NCBI GenBank assembly: GCA_045634365.1
Contig: JAZRAC010000042.1
Coordinates: 62,001 to 126,000, forward strand
Reading direction: 5' to 3'
Source: HGM04593 sp045634365
GTDB lineage: Bacteria > Bacteroidota > Bacteroidia > Bacteroidales > Bacteroidaceae
DNA: 64,000 nt
Numbering within the stretch: the first letter of the stretch is position 1; each line of letters begins with the position of its first letter. The translations under genes and the position numbers were made by a program. The notes beneath the pieces were generated by a model that was not told where the DNA came from, searched no databases, and was given only the letters and a program-made list of their open reading frames with translations. This document shows positions 9,298-17,153 of this stretch, piece after piece.

Positions 9298-10944
9298 TTA
9301 CTTCTGCTGTTCGAGGGCGAGAGTCTTTGTAGTCTGGTCGCAAACCTCTGTGGGGCCGAAGTACTGGATGGGGCCCGGGTAGATGTAGCAGGTCTCTTTT
9401 GCCCAAGTCTCTCTGTTGGCTGCAAATGCCTTGAAGGGCGCGCCTTCGAGGTCTACGAGAGCCTTCTGGATAACAGGTTTCATTTCGCCGTGGCGACGCT
9501 CCATATTCATCATCATAGTGATGGGAATACCGCCGGCAATCCACTCGGCGGCGGGTGCTGTGGTGTTGCGGATCGATGACATATAACCGGTCTTTCCTGC
9601 TGCAATGAGCTGTGTGGCATTGTAGCCAAGAGCGTAGCAGTAGTCGGCGTCGTAGTTAGAGGGAGCCGCGCAGCGTCCTTCGTAACCGAAGAAGTGGTGC
9701 TGGGGATTGAAAGAGCCTGTGTATTTGCCCTCTTTCTTCCAAGCAGCGAGTTTGTTGCCCACCATTTCCGAGAGGAGTTTCTCTGTCTCGATGAGTGATA
9801 CTTGTACGTTGCCGTGGGGGTCGCGGTCCATTGTAAGCTGGCGTGCAACGCCTGCGGGGAGGCTTGCATAAACCTCGCCATTGTCTTTCGATAGTTGGTC
9901 GATGATGTATTGGCGTTTCTCGCTTGCTTCAACAGCTGCATACTCCTCGCCTTTGGCTGCCAACAGGTCGTTGAGCTCGGCAATGAGTGACTTCATTGCA
10001 GGGATAAACTCGATGAGGCCTTCGGGGATAAGTACTGTACCGAAGTTGTTGCCGGCTGCTGCGCGCGATGCTACTGCCTCGGCAATAGATGTAACGATGT
10101 TGTCGAGTGAAAGAGCCTTCTTCTCAACTTCCTCCGAAATGATACAGATATTGGGCTGTGTTTGAAGAGCACATTCGAGAGCAATGTGAGATGCTGAACG
10201 GCCCATCAATTTGATGAAGTGCCAATATTTGCGTGCCGAGTTACAGTCGCGCTGTATGTTACCGATAACCTCGGAGTATACTTTACAAGCTGTGTCGAAG
10301 CCAAATGATGTTTCGATGTATGCGTTTTTGAGGTCGCCGTCGATGGTCTTGGGGCAACCGATAACCTGTACGCCGGTGTTTTTTGCTGCGTAGTATTCGG
10401 CAAGCACGCAAGCGTTGGTGTTTGAGTCGTCGCCACCGCTGATTACAAGTGCCTTAATGTCGAGCTCCTTGATAATCTCCAATCCTTTGTCGAATTGCTC
10501 GGTTTTTTCGAGTTTTGTACGGCCCGAACCGATGATGTCAAAGCCACCGGTGTTGCGGTAAGCGTCCATGATTTCGGGAGTAATCTCCATATATTTGTGG
10601 TCGACCAATCCGCCGGGGCCCATCAAGAAACCGAACAGGCGGCTGCCTGCGTTGAGCTTCTTAATACCGTCGAAAAGACCGGCAATCACATTGTGTCCGC
10701 CGGGAGCCTGACCGCCCGACAAGATAACACCCACGTTAATTGCGGGGTATTCAACAGCCTCGCCACCCTTCTCGAATGTTACGATGGGAAGGCCATAGGT
10801 GTTGGGGAACATCGACTTAATCGCTTCCTGGTCGGCAACCGACTGGGTTGCTGCACCCTCGGTGATTTTTACAACCTCTTTCAAAGCCTGAGGCAATTTG
10901 GGCTGATACTCAGCTCTTGCTTTTTGTAATGCACTAATTTTCAT
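9298..10944 (-). CDS. pfp: Pyrophosphate-dependent 6-phosphofructokinase
   Basis: 548 aa, the length of the long bacterial/plant beta-like PFP subfamily. Motifs include VGVILSGGQAPGGHNVIAG near residue 77 and LVISGGDDSNTNACVLAEYY near residue 175. The GGDDSN form, instead of the GGDGS of ATP enzymes, marks PPi dependence. CPKTIDGDLKN carries the catalytic TIDGD motif. It converts fructose-6-phosphate and PPi to fructose-1,6-bisphosphate plus phosphate, reversibly, in glycolysis. This is the usual Bacteroidales enzyme. It is the upstream gene of a possible pair with GH25. Confidence 0.95.
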   Translation of the reverse strand: MKISALQKARAEYQPKLPQALKEVVKITEGAATQSVADQEAIKSMFPNTYGLPIVTFEKGGEAVEYPAINVGVILSGGQAPGGHNVIAGLFDGIKKLNAGSRLFGFLMGPGGLVDHKYMEITPEIMDAYRNTGGFDIIGSGRTKLEKTEQFDKGLEIIKELDIKALVISGGDDSNTNACVLAEYYAAKNTGVQVIGCPKTIDGDLKNAYIETSFGFDTACKVYSEVIGNIQRDCNSARKYWHFIKLMGRSASHIALECALQTQPNICIISEEVEKKALSLDNIVTSIAEAVASRAAAGNNFGTVLIPEGLIEFIPAMKSLIAELNDLLAAKGEEYAAVEASEKRQYIIDQLSKDNGEVYASLPAGVARQLTMDRDPHGNVQVSLIETEKLLSEMVGNKLAAWKKEGKYTGSFNPQHHFFGYEGRCAAPSNYDADYCYALGYNATQLIAAGKTGYMSSIRNTTAPAAEWIAGGIPITMMMNMERRHGEMKPVIQKALVDLEGAPFKAFAANRETWAKETCYIYPGPIQYFGPTEVCDQTTKTLALEQQK

Positions 10945-11028
10945 ATTGTGTTAAATAAAGTTGGTTCAAACTATTGGCAAATTTCGCTTTTTTTTGTGAG
11001 ATGTAAAAGAGCTTTGTTGTTTTTTCTA

Positions 11029-11051
11029 TGCAATAATTTAAATTATTTGCA
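11029..11051. promoter_or_regulatory. AT-rich near-palindrome between pfp and the 91-aa gene
   Basis: The 23-bp stretch beginning TGCAATAATTTAAATT and ending ATTTGCA is symmetrical except for one displaced base. It sits between divergent genes, 85 bp from the pfp ATG and 26-49 bp upstream of the plus-strand -33 box. An operator is possible; no regulator can be named. Confidence 0.3.
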
Positions 11052-11076
11052 AAAACGCGACTATTTCATATAAATA

Positions 11077-11107
11077 TTGTTTCTTTTTGCGGAAAATTGT
11101 ATCTTTG
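11077..11107 (+). promoter_or_regulatory. Promoter for the 91-aa gene and amidase-like gene
   Basis: TTG (11077-11079), 20 nt, then TATCTTTG (11100-11107): a good Bacteroidota promoter. It leaves a long leader of about 150 nt before the ATG at 11263, and that leader contains the stem-loop repeat described next. Confidence 0.65.
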
Positions 11108-11206
11108 CAATAGTAACATAGTTTACTATTGCGAACATAGACTGCACTCGCTGTGAAAAATATTGAAGCAAACTTCATATTTCTCGCTCGTTTGTTGATA
11201 TCTTGT
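11100..11206 (+). repeat. Promoter-associated stem-loop repeat, copy 1
   Basis: Conserved blocks in order: TATCTTTGCA (11100), a 9-bp hairpin CAATAGTAA/TTACTATTG, GCGAACATAG (11131), CTGCACTCGCTGTGAAA (11141), a central hairpin (AAATAT, GAAG, loop CAAA, CTTC, ATATTT), CGCTCGTTTG (11185-11194), and a second weaker box TATCTTGT (11199). The same blocks recur at 35983-36066, partly at 36149-36210, and at 46539-46626, with different but still complementary central stems. It lies in the leader of the downstream gene and points the same way. Confidence 0.7.
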
Positions 11207-11262
11207 GCAATGGGATTGCGCGGGCAATCCTGCTATTTATAAATTAAACTTTATTTAAGATT

Positions 11263-11538
11263 ATGGCAAGCAGAAAGAATTTGAAAAAAGTGATTACTTT
11301 TATTGTTGATGACATTGCAACAGAGGCGTTTATTATGTCGTATGACGCTAAAAGTGATACAGAGGCGTGGGTTGACCTGTTCAATAAGATATTCAGCCTG
11401 AATAACGATTATATTGCTCGCGTGAGCCACGTGGAGCCCGGAATGTCGGCAAAGCAGTATTTTAACGCCTTGTGCGACTCTTTCAATAAGGATGCAAAGG
11501 CTCTCTTGGGCGAGATTGCCGAATTGTCAAAGAAATAA
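11263..11538 (+). CDS. Conserved small protein of unknown function
   Basis: 91 aa, soluble, mostly helical by composition, starting with the basic stretch MASRKNLKKVITFIVDDI and ending in EIAELSKK. There is no signal peptide and no recognised motif. The ATG is the first in frame after the repeat-containing leader. It stops 6 bp before the amidase-like gene, so the two probably form an operon. I recall similar short proteins in other Bacteroidales but know no function for them. Confidence 0.7.
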   Translation: MASRKNLKKVITFIVDDIATEAFIMSYDAKSDTEAWVDLFNKIFSLNNDYIARVSHVEPGMSAKQYFNALCDSFNKDAKALLGEIAELSKK

Positions 11539-11544
11539 CAGATT

Positions 11545-14478
11545 ATGCTGAAAAGGCTTTCGGCTCTTTTGGCCTGCCTGTTGTGTGTAGCGGTTCTATC
11601 GGCGCAAAAAGCCGATAGAACCGTTGTGCGTTCCATAGAGAAATACTTTGCCGAATATACATCGGAGAGTATGAAGATAAAGAATTGCGGGTTGGAGCGC
11701 CGGCGTAATAATGTTGTTATAAACAAGGCGGGCCGCAAGATTGTGATTTATGCCAATCAGGGCTTTGCGGCACAGATGTTTACTCCCGAAATTGTGGATA
11801 ATGTCTATGCCGGAATACGCAAGGTGTTGCCCTCCTCGCTGTCGAAATATAAAATAGAGGTTATTGCGGCACGTAAGCCCATAGAGCAACTTGTGCCGAA
11901 TAATCTGCGCAAGAGTGCACCCGATAAAAAAAGGTTTTGGGGCAATATTGAGTATGATGGTGCATCGTGGGTGGAGAATATCTCCAAGCCCTACAAAGTG
12001 AGAAGCGGCCTTGCGGGCAGGCATATTGCTTTGTGGCAGAGCCACGGCCGCATCTATTCGGCCGATAAGGGTATGTGGCAATGGCAACGCCCTTCGCTTT
12101 TCTGCACTACCGAGGACCTGTTCACCCAATCGATAGTGGTGCCCTTCCTTATTCCTATGCTGGAAAATGCCGGTGCAATAGTGTACACTCCTCGTGAGCG
12201 TGATTGGCAGCGTGAATGTGTGGTTGTAGATAATGATGATGCGGCTGCGGGACGTTCACTCTATAAACAGGAGGCGCAGAAGCGTCGCGAATGGGTGGCG
12301 ATAGATAGCGGCTTTAAATATCGTGAGGGTTATTATGTCGATGGGGAAAATCCCTTTACTCACGGAACGGTTGCGGCTGTAAAAACGGCAAAAGGCGAGC
12401 GTCGTGCAGTGGCTGTGGCACGTTGGCAGCCCGAAATTCCCGCAGATGGCTATTATGCGGTGTATGTCTCCTATAAAACCCTCGGGAATTCCGTTCCCGA
12501 TGCCCGATACAGTGTGCTGCACAGCGGTGGTGTCACCGATTTTAAGGTGAACCAGCGTATGGGTGGCGGCACGTGGGTTTATTTGGGTACTTTCCGTTTC
12601 CGTGCCGGTGCCGATGACAGCCAAGCGGTGGTACTTTCCAATGAGAGTGATTATGAGGGTGTTGTAACTGCCGATGCGGTGCGCTTCGGCGGTGGAATGG
12701 GGCTGGTTGCCCGTGGCGACAGTTTGCCGGTGACGAGTGGGCTGCCGCGTTACCTCGAAGGGGCGCGATACTCATTGCTCTATTCGGGGTTCCCCTATGA
12801 GGTATATTCTCCGAGTGAAGGCACTGTCGATTATAACGATGATATAAATTGCCGTTCCTATGCTGTGAATCATCTGTCGGGCGGGTCGGTGTACAATCCC
12901 GATACAACAGGGCTTAATGTGCCCATAGAGCTATCCTTTGGCTTTCACTCCGACGCGGGAATTTCGGCCGAGGATTTGGTTGTGGGTTCTTTGGGGGTGG
13001 TTACCACCGACTATAATGGCGACACGATTGCTACCGGCTTGTCGCGCTATGCCTCGCGCGATGTTGTGAGCAATCTTCTGCTCGATGTTCAACGCGACCT
13101 CTCGGCACGCTATGGCAGCAGGTGGCCTGTGCGCGGTATTCTCGACAAGAGTTACAGTGAGTCGCGTCTGCCGGTGGTGCCATCGGTGATATTTGAGTCG
13201 CTCTCCCACCAGAATTATATGGATATGGTCTATGGCCATAATCCCGATTTTAAATTCACTCTTGCCCGTGCCGTCTATAAATCTCTTTTGAAGCAGATTA
13301 GCTATATGCATGGTCGCGATTTTGTGGTGCAGCCTTTGCCGGTTCACAGTTTCTCGGTGGAGGTTGATGAGGATTGCGATAATTTGATATTGCGCTGGAA
13401 GGCCACCGATGATGAAACGGAGCCTACCGCTGCTCCCGAGTCGTTTGTGGTGTATACAAAAATAAATGATGGTGATTTTGACAATGGGCGAGTGGTCGAT
13501 GGGTGCAGCTGCAAGATACCTTTGCTCGAAAAGGTGCAATATAGTTTTAAGGTTGCAGCTTTGAACAAAGGTGGCGAGAGTTTCCCTTCCGAGATTCTCT
13601 CGGCCTATGTGGCCGACAAGAAAGAGGCGTGTGTGCTCATAGTGAATGGTTTTCACAGGTTGAGCGGCCCGCGTGAGGTGTGTACAGCATCGAAAGCGGG
13701 GTTTGATATTGATGGTGACCCGGGCGTGCCCTATATGAGCACTGCCGAGTATGGCGGTCGTCAGCTCGATTATGAACGTAGCAATATTGGCTTTGAGGAT
13801 GGATTAGGGCTTAGCGGTAACGATTTTGAGGGGGTGCTCATTGCCGGAAATACTTTTAATTACCCCTATATTCACGGCCGTGCAATGGCTGCCAATGGAG
13901 TCTCTTTCGTGTCGTGCAGCAGTGAGGCAGTGATGAACGGCAGCGTGTCGTTGAAAGGCTACAAGGTGGTCGATTATATTGCAGGAGTGGAGAAACAGGG
14001 CGAAGAGGGCTCGCTGTTGGGGTATAATCACCCCTATAAGAGCTTCCCACTTGAAATTCAGAATAAACTGGCTGCTTATTTGTCGGGTGGCGGCCGTCTT
14101 TTTGTGAGTGGTGCCCACATTGCAAGTGATATGTCCAAGAACGACGAGGATAAGAATTTTATACGCTCGCTGCTTAAATTCGATTATGGGGGTTCGGTGG
14201 CCGATGCGTCGGAGAATGTGGTTTTTGGCTCTAATCTTTCGTTGCCTTTCCATCGTACGGTTAACGAGGAGTGCTATGCGGTGGCCCGCCCCGATGTTCT
14301 TGTGCCCGAAAAGGATGCTTTTGTTGCTTTTGTGTTTGACAGGAGCAAAAAGAGTGCGGGCGTTGCCTATGCGGGCAAATATCGTGTGCTGTCGACCAGC
14401 TTCCCGTTTGAGGCTGTTGCCGATGAGTCCCTGCGTGCCTATCTTATGGGTGCGGTTCTACGCTTTTTGCTGAAATAA
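11545..14478 (+). CDS. Secreted amidase_3-like / xanthan-lyase-like multidomain protein
   Basis: 977 aa with a signal peptide (about residues 1-20, LLCVAVLSAQ). The first half reads as an N-acetylmuramoyl-L-alanine amidase fold split by an insertion. Zinc-site-like elements are IALWQSHGRIYS (about 152), SFGFHSDAG (about 468, like the IHANA histidine) and VIFESLSHQN (about 551, like the catalytic ETGFLSN glutamate). The insertion (about 245-385) resembles the golvesin/xanthan-lyase carbohydrate-binding domain (ARWQPEIPADGYYAVYVSY). A fibronectin-III-like domain (about 600-690) and a C-terminal alpha/beta domain follow. Bacteroides homologues are often labelled xanthan lyase; cell-wall or glycan cleavage outside the cytoplasm is inferred, not shown. 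Confidence 0.72.
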   Translation: MLKRLSALLACLLCVAVLSAQKADRTVVRSIEKYFAEYTSESMKIKNCGLERRRNNVVINKAGRKIVIYANQGFAAQMFTPEIVDNVYAGIRKVLPSSLSKYKIEVIAARKPIEQLVPNNLRKSAPDKKRFWGNIEYDGASWVENISKPYKVRSGLAGRHIALWQSHGRIYSADKGMWQWQRPSLFCTTEDLFTQSIVVPFLIPMLENAGAIVYTPRERDWQRECVVVDNDDAAAGRSLYKQEAQKRREWVAIDSGFKYREGYYVDGENPFTHGTVAAVKTAKGERRAVAVARWQPEIPADGYYAVYVSYKTLGNSVPDARYSVLHSGGVTDFKVNQRMGGGTWVYLGTFRFRAGADDSQAVVLSNESDYEGVVTADAVRFGGGMGLVARGDSLPVTSGLPRYLEGARYSLLYSGFPYEVYSPSEGTVDYNDDINCRSYAVNHLSGGSVYNPDTTGLNVPIELSFGFHSDAGISAEDLVVGSLGVVTTDYNGDTIATGLSRYASRDVVSNLLLDVQRDLSARYGSRWPVRGILDKSYSESRLPVVPSVIFESLSHQNYMDMVYGHNPDFKFTLARAVYKSLLKQISYMHGRDFVVQPLPVHSFSVEVDEDCDNLILRWKATDDETEPTAAPESFVVYTKINDGDFDNGRVVDGCSCKIPLLEKVQYSFKVAALNKGGESFPSEILSAYVADKKEACVLIVNGFHRLSGPREVCTASKAGFDIDGDPGVPYMSTAEYGGRQLDYERSNIGFEDGLGLSGNDFEGVLIAGNTFNYPYIHGRAMAANGVSFVSCSSEAVMNGSVSLKGYKVVDYIAGVEKQGEEGSLLGYNHPYKSFPLEIQNKLAAYLSGGGRLFVSGAHIASDMSKNDEDKNFIRSLLKFDYGGSVADASENVVFGSNLSLPFHRTVNEECYAVARPDVLVPEKDAFVAFVFDRSKKSAGVAYAGKYRVLSTSFPFEAVADESLRAYLMGAVLRFLLK

Positions 14479-14538
14479 GTGGAAGAAAGGGGAGTGCTTA
14501 AAGACATAAGAACGTAACAAATAACGGACACCGCGAAT

Positions 14539-14752
14539 GTAGGGGCAGACCGATGTGTCTGCCCGAGAAAAAGATGATTGTGTCTTTTCGAACGAATGTG
14601 AGAAATCTAAACATTCGTATATTTTGAGAATCTTCACACAAGGTTGCCTTTGGCCCCTTCGGGCGGCGAACTCCGTTTCGAAATGACAGGAATTCCCGAG
14701 CGGTAAAAACAACCACAAACAAAAAAGGGCGGACACGCCGGTCCGCCCCTAC
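14539..14752. mobile_element. MITE-like element with terminal inverted repeats
   Basis: The ends are 26-bp inverted repeats (14539-14564 and 14727-14752), both beginning GTAGGGGC when read inward, with 22 of 26 positions equal. Each end is also a hairpin (GGGCAGAC...GTCTGCCC on the left, GGGCGGAC...GTCCGCCC on the right), and two of the four differences keep the hairpin paired. The 160-bp interior has no credible gene. The element occupies the 459-bp space between the amidase-like gene and rpmH. I see no clear target-site duplication. Confidence 0.55.
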
Positions 14753-14852
14753 GGCAACCCCTCTTGGGCTCTATACAAATAAATCTCGGCAAAATTATGT
14801 TAACAAGGGTAAAACTTGTGCCTTTGCTTTTCCGCGCGTACATTGTTTATAT

Positions 14853-14892
14853 AATACAAGCGGTTCACTTTTGAAAGTGAACCGCTTGTATT
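14853..14892 (-). terminator. Hairpin after rpmH
   Basis: An 18-bp inverted repeat with AAGCGGTTCACTTT on one arm and AAAGTGAACCGCTT on the other, ending in AT-rich sequence on both sides. It lies 46 bp beyond the rpmH stop and could terminate transcription in either direction. Confidence 0.65.
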
Positions 14893-14937
14893 GCAAAAAT
14901 TTATGCTTGTGTGCAATGCGTTGACATTGCTCGGAAA

Positions 14938-15099
14938 TTACTTCTTCTTTCCGTTGTACTCGTCCGATACGGTAAGTTTTTTGCGTCCTTTTGCACGACG
15001 TGACGCCAATACGCGACGGCCGTTCTTTGTGGCCATTCTTTCACGGAAGCCGTGTTTGTTCTTTCTCTTTCTGTTAGAGGGTTGGAATGTTCTTTTCAT
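14938..15099 (-). CDS. rpmH: 50S ribosomal protein bL34
   Basis: 53 aa, beginning MKRTFQPSNRKRKNKHGFRE and continuing RMATKNGRRVLASRRAKGRK, the near-invariant L34 sequence, with the acidic Bacteroidota tail DEYNGKKK. It binds 23S rRNA in the large subunit. A minus-strand promoter lies at 15155-15185 and a hairpin terminator follows, so it appears to be transcribed alone. Confidence 0.97.
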   Translation of the reverse strand: MKRTFQPSNRKRKNKHGFRERMATKNGRRVLASRRAKGRKKLTVSDEYNGKKK

Positions 15100-15154
15100 C
15101 GTCTTATATATTTTAATGTTTTTATTCTAAAAGTACTTTGCGCTATTCAGCGTG

Positions 15155-15185
15155 CAAAATTAGTTCTTTTTTTTTATTTGGCAAA
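15155..15185 (-). promoter_or_regulatory. Promoter for rpmH
   Basis: On the minus strand TTTG (15182-15185), 19 nt, TAATTTTG (15155-15162). It lies 56-86 bp upstream of the rpmH ATG. Confidence 0.7.
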
Positions 15186-15266
15186 GATTTTAATGTTCAA
15201 TTTTGCTTTTTAATGAATAAAATGTGAAAATATGAACTACTGTTTCTGTTCCTGCGCTTGTATATA

Positions 15267-15304
15267 AACAATTAGCGGAGCCGAAACGGGCTCCGCTAAT
15301 TGTT
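15267..15304 (-). terminator. Hairpin after ridA
   Basis: AACAATTAGCGGAGCC, a 6-base loop, then GGCTCCGCTAATTGTT: a perfect 16-bp stem located 33 bp past the ridA stop. No long T-run follows on the minus strand, so efficiency is uncertain. Confidence 0.65.
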
Positions 15305-15337
15305 GGGTGTATGTGTGCTCTTTGTTTAAGAAGCTGT

Positions 15338-15712
15338 TTAAATTTCGGCAATAACCTCAACCTCTACAAGAACATCTTTGGGAAGCTGTTTCACAGCAAC
15401 GCAAGAGCGTGCGGGCTTTTCGGTGAAGTATTGTGCATACACGGCGTTGAAGGCTGCAAAGTCTTCCATATTTTTGAGGAAGCAGGTGGTTTTTACCGCT
15501 TTCTCGAATGTGGTGCCTGCTGCTTCCAATACTGCGGCAAGGTTTTTCATTACTTGTGTTGCCTGTGCCTCTATGCCTTCGGCCTCAACTTCGCCTGTTG
15601 CGGGGTTGATGGGTACTTGTCCCGATGTGAAGAGCATATTGCCGCATACGATTGCTTGTGAGTAGGGACCGATGGCTGCGGGTGCGTTGTCGGTATGAAT
15701 CTTTTTAATCAT
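15338..15712 (-). CDS. ridA: RidA family enamine/imine deaminase
   Basis: 124 aa, the full length of the YjgF/YER057c/UK114 family. Motifs are PAAIGPYSQAIVCGNMLFTS near the N-terminus and LPKDVLVEVEVIAEI at the end. The family hydrolyses 2-aminoacrylate and 2-aminocrotonate released by PLP enzymes, preventing damage to other PLP enzymes. It starts 6 bp after ilvA on the same strand. This is functionally apt, because threonine deaminase releases exactly such an enamine. Confidence 0.93.
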   Translation of the reverse strand: MIKKIHTDNAPAAIGPYSQAIVCGNMLFTSGQVPINPATGEVEAEGIEAQATQVMKNLAAVLEAAGTTFEKAVKTTCFLKNMEDFAAFNAVYAQYFTEKPARSCVAVKQLPKDVLVEVEVIAEI

Positions 15713-15718
15713 AATGTG

Positions 15719-16924
15719 TTAGAATTTATTGTTTTCCAATTTTAATCCGGCTTTTGTGAGAGCATTCTTTATCTGCTCTATCTGTTCAAAGTTGCGTGTT
15801 TCCATATTTACGCGGAGGAAGCATCCGTTAATGTCCATACTTGCGTTGGCACGCTCGTGGTGTACCGAGATTACGTTACCGCCATTCTCGGCTATAATCT
15901 TTGAGATTAAGAGGAGCTGTCCGGGCTTGTCGAGAAGCTCTATTGTGAGTGCGTATGAGCGGCCCGATGTGAGCAATCCGCGCTTGATTACACGGTCGAG
16001 GATGGTTACGTCGATGTTGCCGCCCGATACGAGGCACACTACATTCTTGCCTTCGATGGGTACTTTGTTGAACATTGCTGCTGCAACGGCAACGGCACCG
16101 GCGCCCTCGGCAATGAGTTTCTGGTGCTCAATCATAGAGAGGATGGCCGATGATACTTCGTCGTCGGTTACGGTTACAATCTTGTCGACATACTTACTGC
16201 AAAGGTTAAAGGTATTCTGTCCCGGCTCCTTCACTGCAATACCGTCGGCAATGGTGGAAACGCCTGCCAAACGCTCGATTTTCTTGTTCTTTATTGAATT
16301 GAACATACTGGGTGCTCCGCTCGATTGTACGCCATATACTTTTACGTTGGGATTGAGCGATTTTATTGCGAATGCAACACCCGAAATGAGGCCGCCACCG
16401 CCGATGGGCACAATTACCACATCTACGTTTTTAAGCTGGTCGAGAAGTTCGAGGCCGATGGTTCCCTGTCCGGCGATTACATCCTCGTCGTCGAAGGGGT
16501 GAATGAATGTGTAGCCATTTTCGTCGCGCAACTGCAATGCTTTTTGGTAGGCATCGTCATAAACGCCCTCCACAAGGCATATTTCGGCACCATATTTCTT
16601 TGTGGCTTCAACCTTGGAGATTGGTGCGCAGTCGGGGAGGCAGATGGTCGATTTTATGCCGTTCTTGGTGGCTGCAAGGGCTACTCCCTGTGCGTGGTTG
16701 CCGGCCGAACAGGCAATAACTCCTTTCGCCTTCTCTTCGGGCGACAACTGCGAGATTTTGTAATAAGAGCCTCTCACTTTGAACGAACCTGTAAGTTGCA
16801 GGTTTTCGGGTTTTAGATATACTGTCGCCGTTGAACTAATTTGAGGAGCGTGAATGAGGTCGGTTCTGCGAATCACGTCCTTCAACACATACGATGCGTG
16901 GTATATTTTGTCGAGTGTTAACAT
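15719..16924 (-). CDS. ilvA: Threonine ammonia-lyase with ACT-like domain
   Basis: 401 aa. It is a fold-type II PLP enzyme: the Schiff-base lysine is in LTGSFKVRGSYYK (about residue 49) and the phosphate-binding glycine loop is VPIGGGGLISG (about 178). The C-terminal about 80 residues form one ACT-like domain (ALTIELLDKPGQLLLISKII). It deaminates threonine to 2-oxobutanoate and ammonia. The single ACT domain and this length fit the shorter TdcB/IlvA-like group, so both biosynthetic (isoleucine) and catabolic roles are possible. It is first in the ilvA-ridA operon. Confidence 0.9.
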   Translation of the reverse strand: MLTLDKIYHASYVLKDVIRRTDLIHAPQISSTATVYLKPENLQLTGSFKVRGSYYKISQLSPEEKAKGVIACSAGNHAQGVALAATKNGIKSTICLPDCAPISKVEATKKYGAEICLVEGVYDDAYQKALQLRDENGYTFIHPFDDEDVIAGQGTIGLELLDQLKNVDVVIVPIGGGGLISGVAFAIKSLNPNVKVYGVQSSGAPSMFNSIKNKKIERLAGVSTIADGIAVKEPGQNTFNLCSKYVDKIVTVTDDEVSSAILSMIEHQKLIAEGAGAVAVAAAMFNKVPIEGKNVVCLVSGGNIDVTILDRVIKRGLLTSGRSYALTIELLDKPGQLLLISKIIAENGGNVISVHHERANASMDINGCFLRVNMETRNFEQIEQIKNALTKAGLKLENNKF

Positions 16925-16954
16925 ATATGTGTATTTTTAAAAATTTGTTTTGCG

Positions 16955-16962
16955 CAAATTTA
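16955..16962 (-). promoter_or_regulatory. -7 box upstream of ilvA
   Basis: TAAATTTG on the minus strand matches TAnnTTTG and lies 31-38 bp before the ilvA ATG. I find no TTTG at the expected distance upstream, so this is a partial promoter match. Confidence 0.45.
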
Positions 16963-17123
16963 CAATCATTTTCCATTTTTCCTAAATATTAGTGCATTTA
17001 TTTTTTTAATAAATGGTGTTGCGGCACAATCTTGTTCCTTGCAGGGGTGTTGCTATCGCTAAAATCTATTGTAATAATCGAAATACTCTATGAATAAAGT
17101 TATATAGTTGAGGGGGAATGGGG

Positions 17124-17131
17124 TACTTTTG
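17124..17131 (+). promoter_or_regulatory. -7 box upstream of nhaA
   Basis: TACTTTTG matches TAnnTTTG and lies 23-30 bp before the nhaA ATG, which leaves a leader of only some 15-20 nt. No -33 box stands at the standard distance. Confidence 0.45.
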
Positions 17132-17153
17132 CACTATATTTAAATATTGAGGA

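Noticed and set aside
14458..14736. Small minus-strand frames in the rpmH-proximal gap
   Set aside because: They run through the MITE-like hairpin ends and read as low-quality translations without support.
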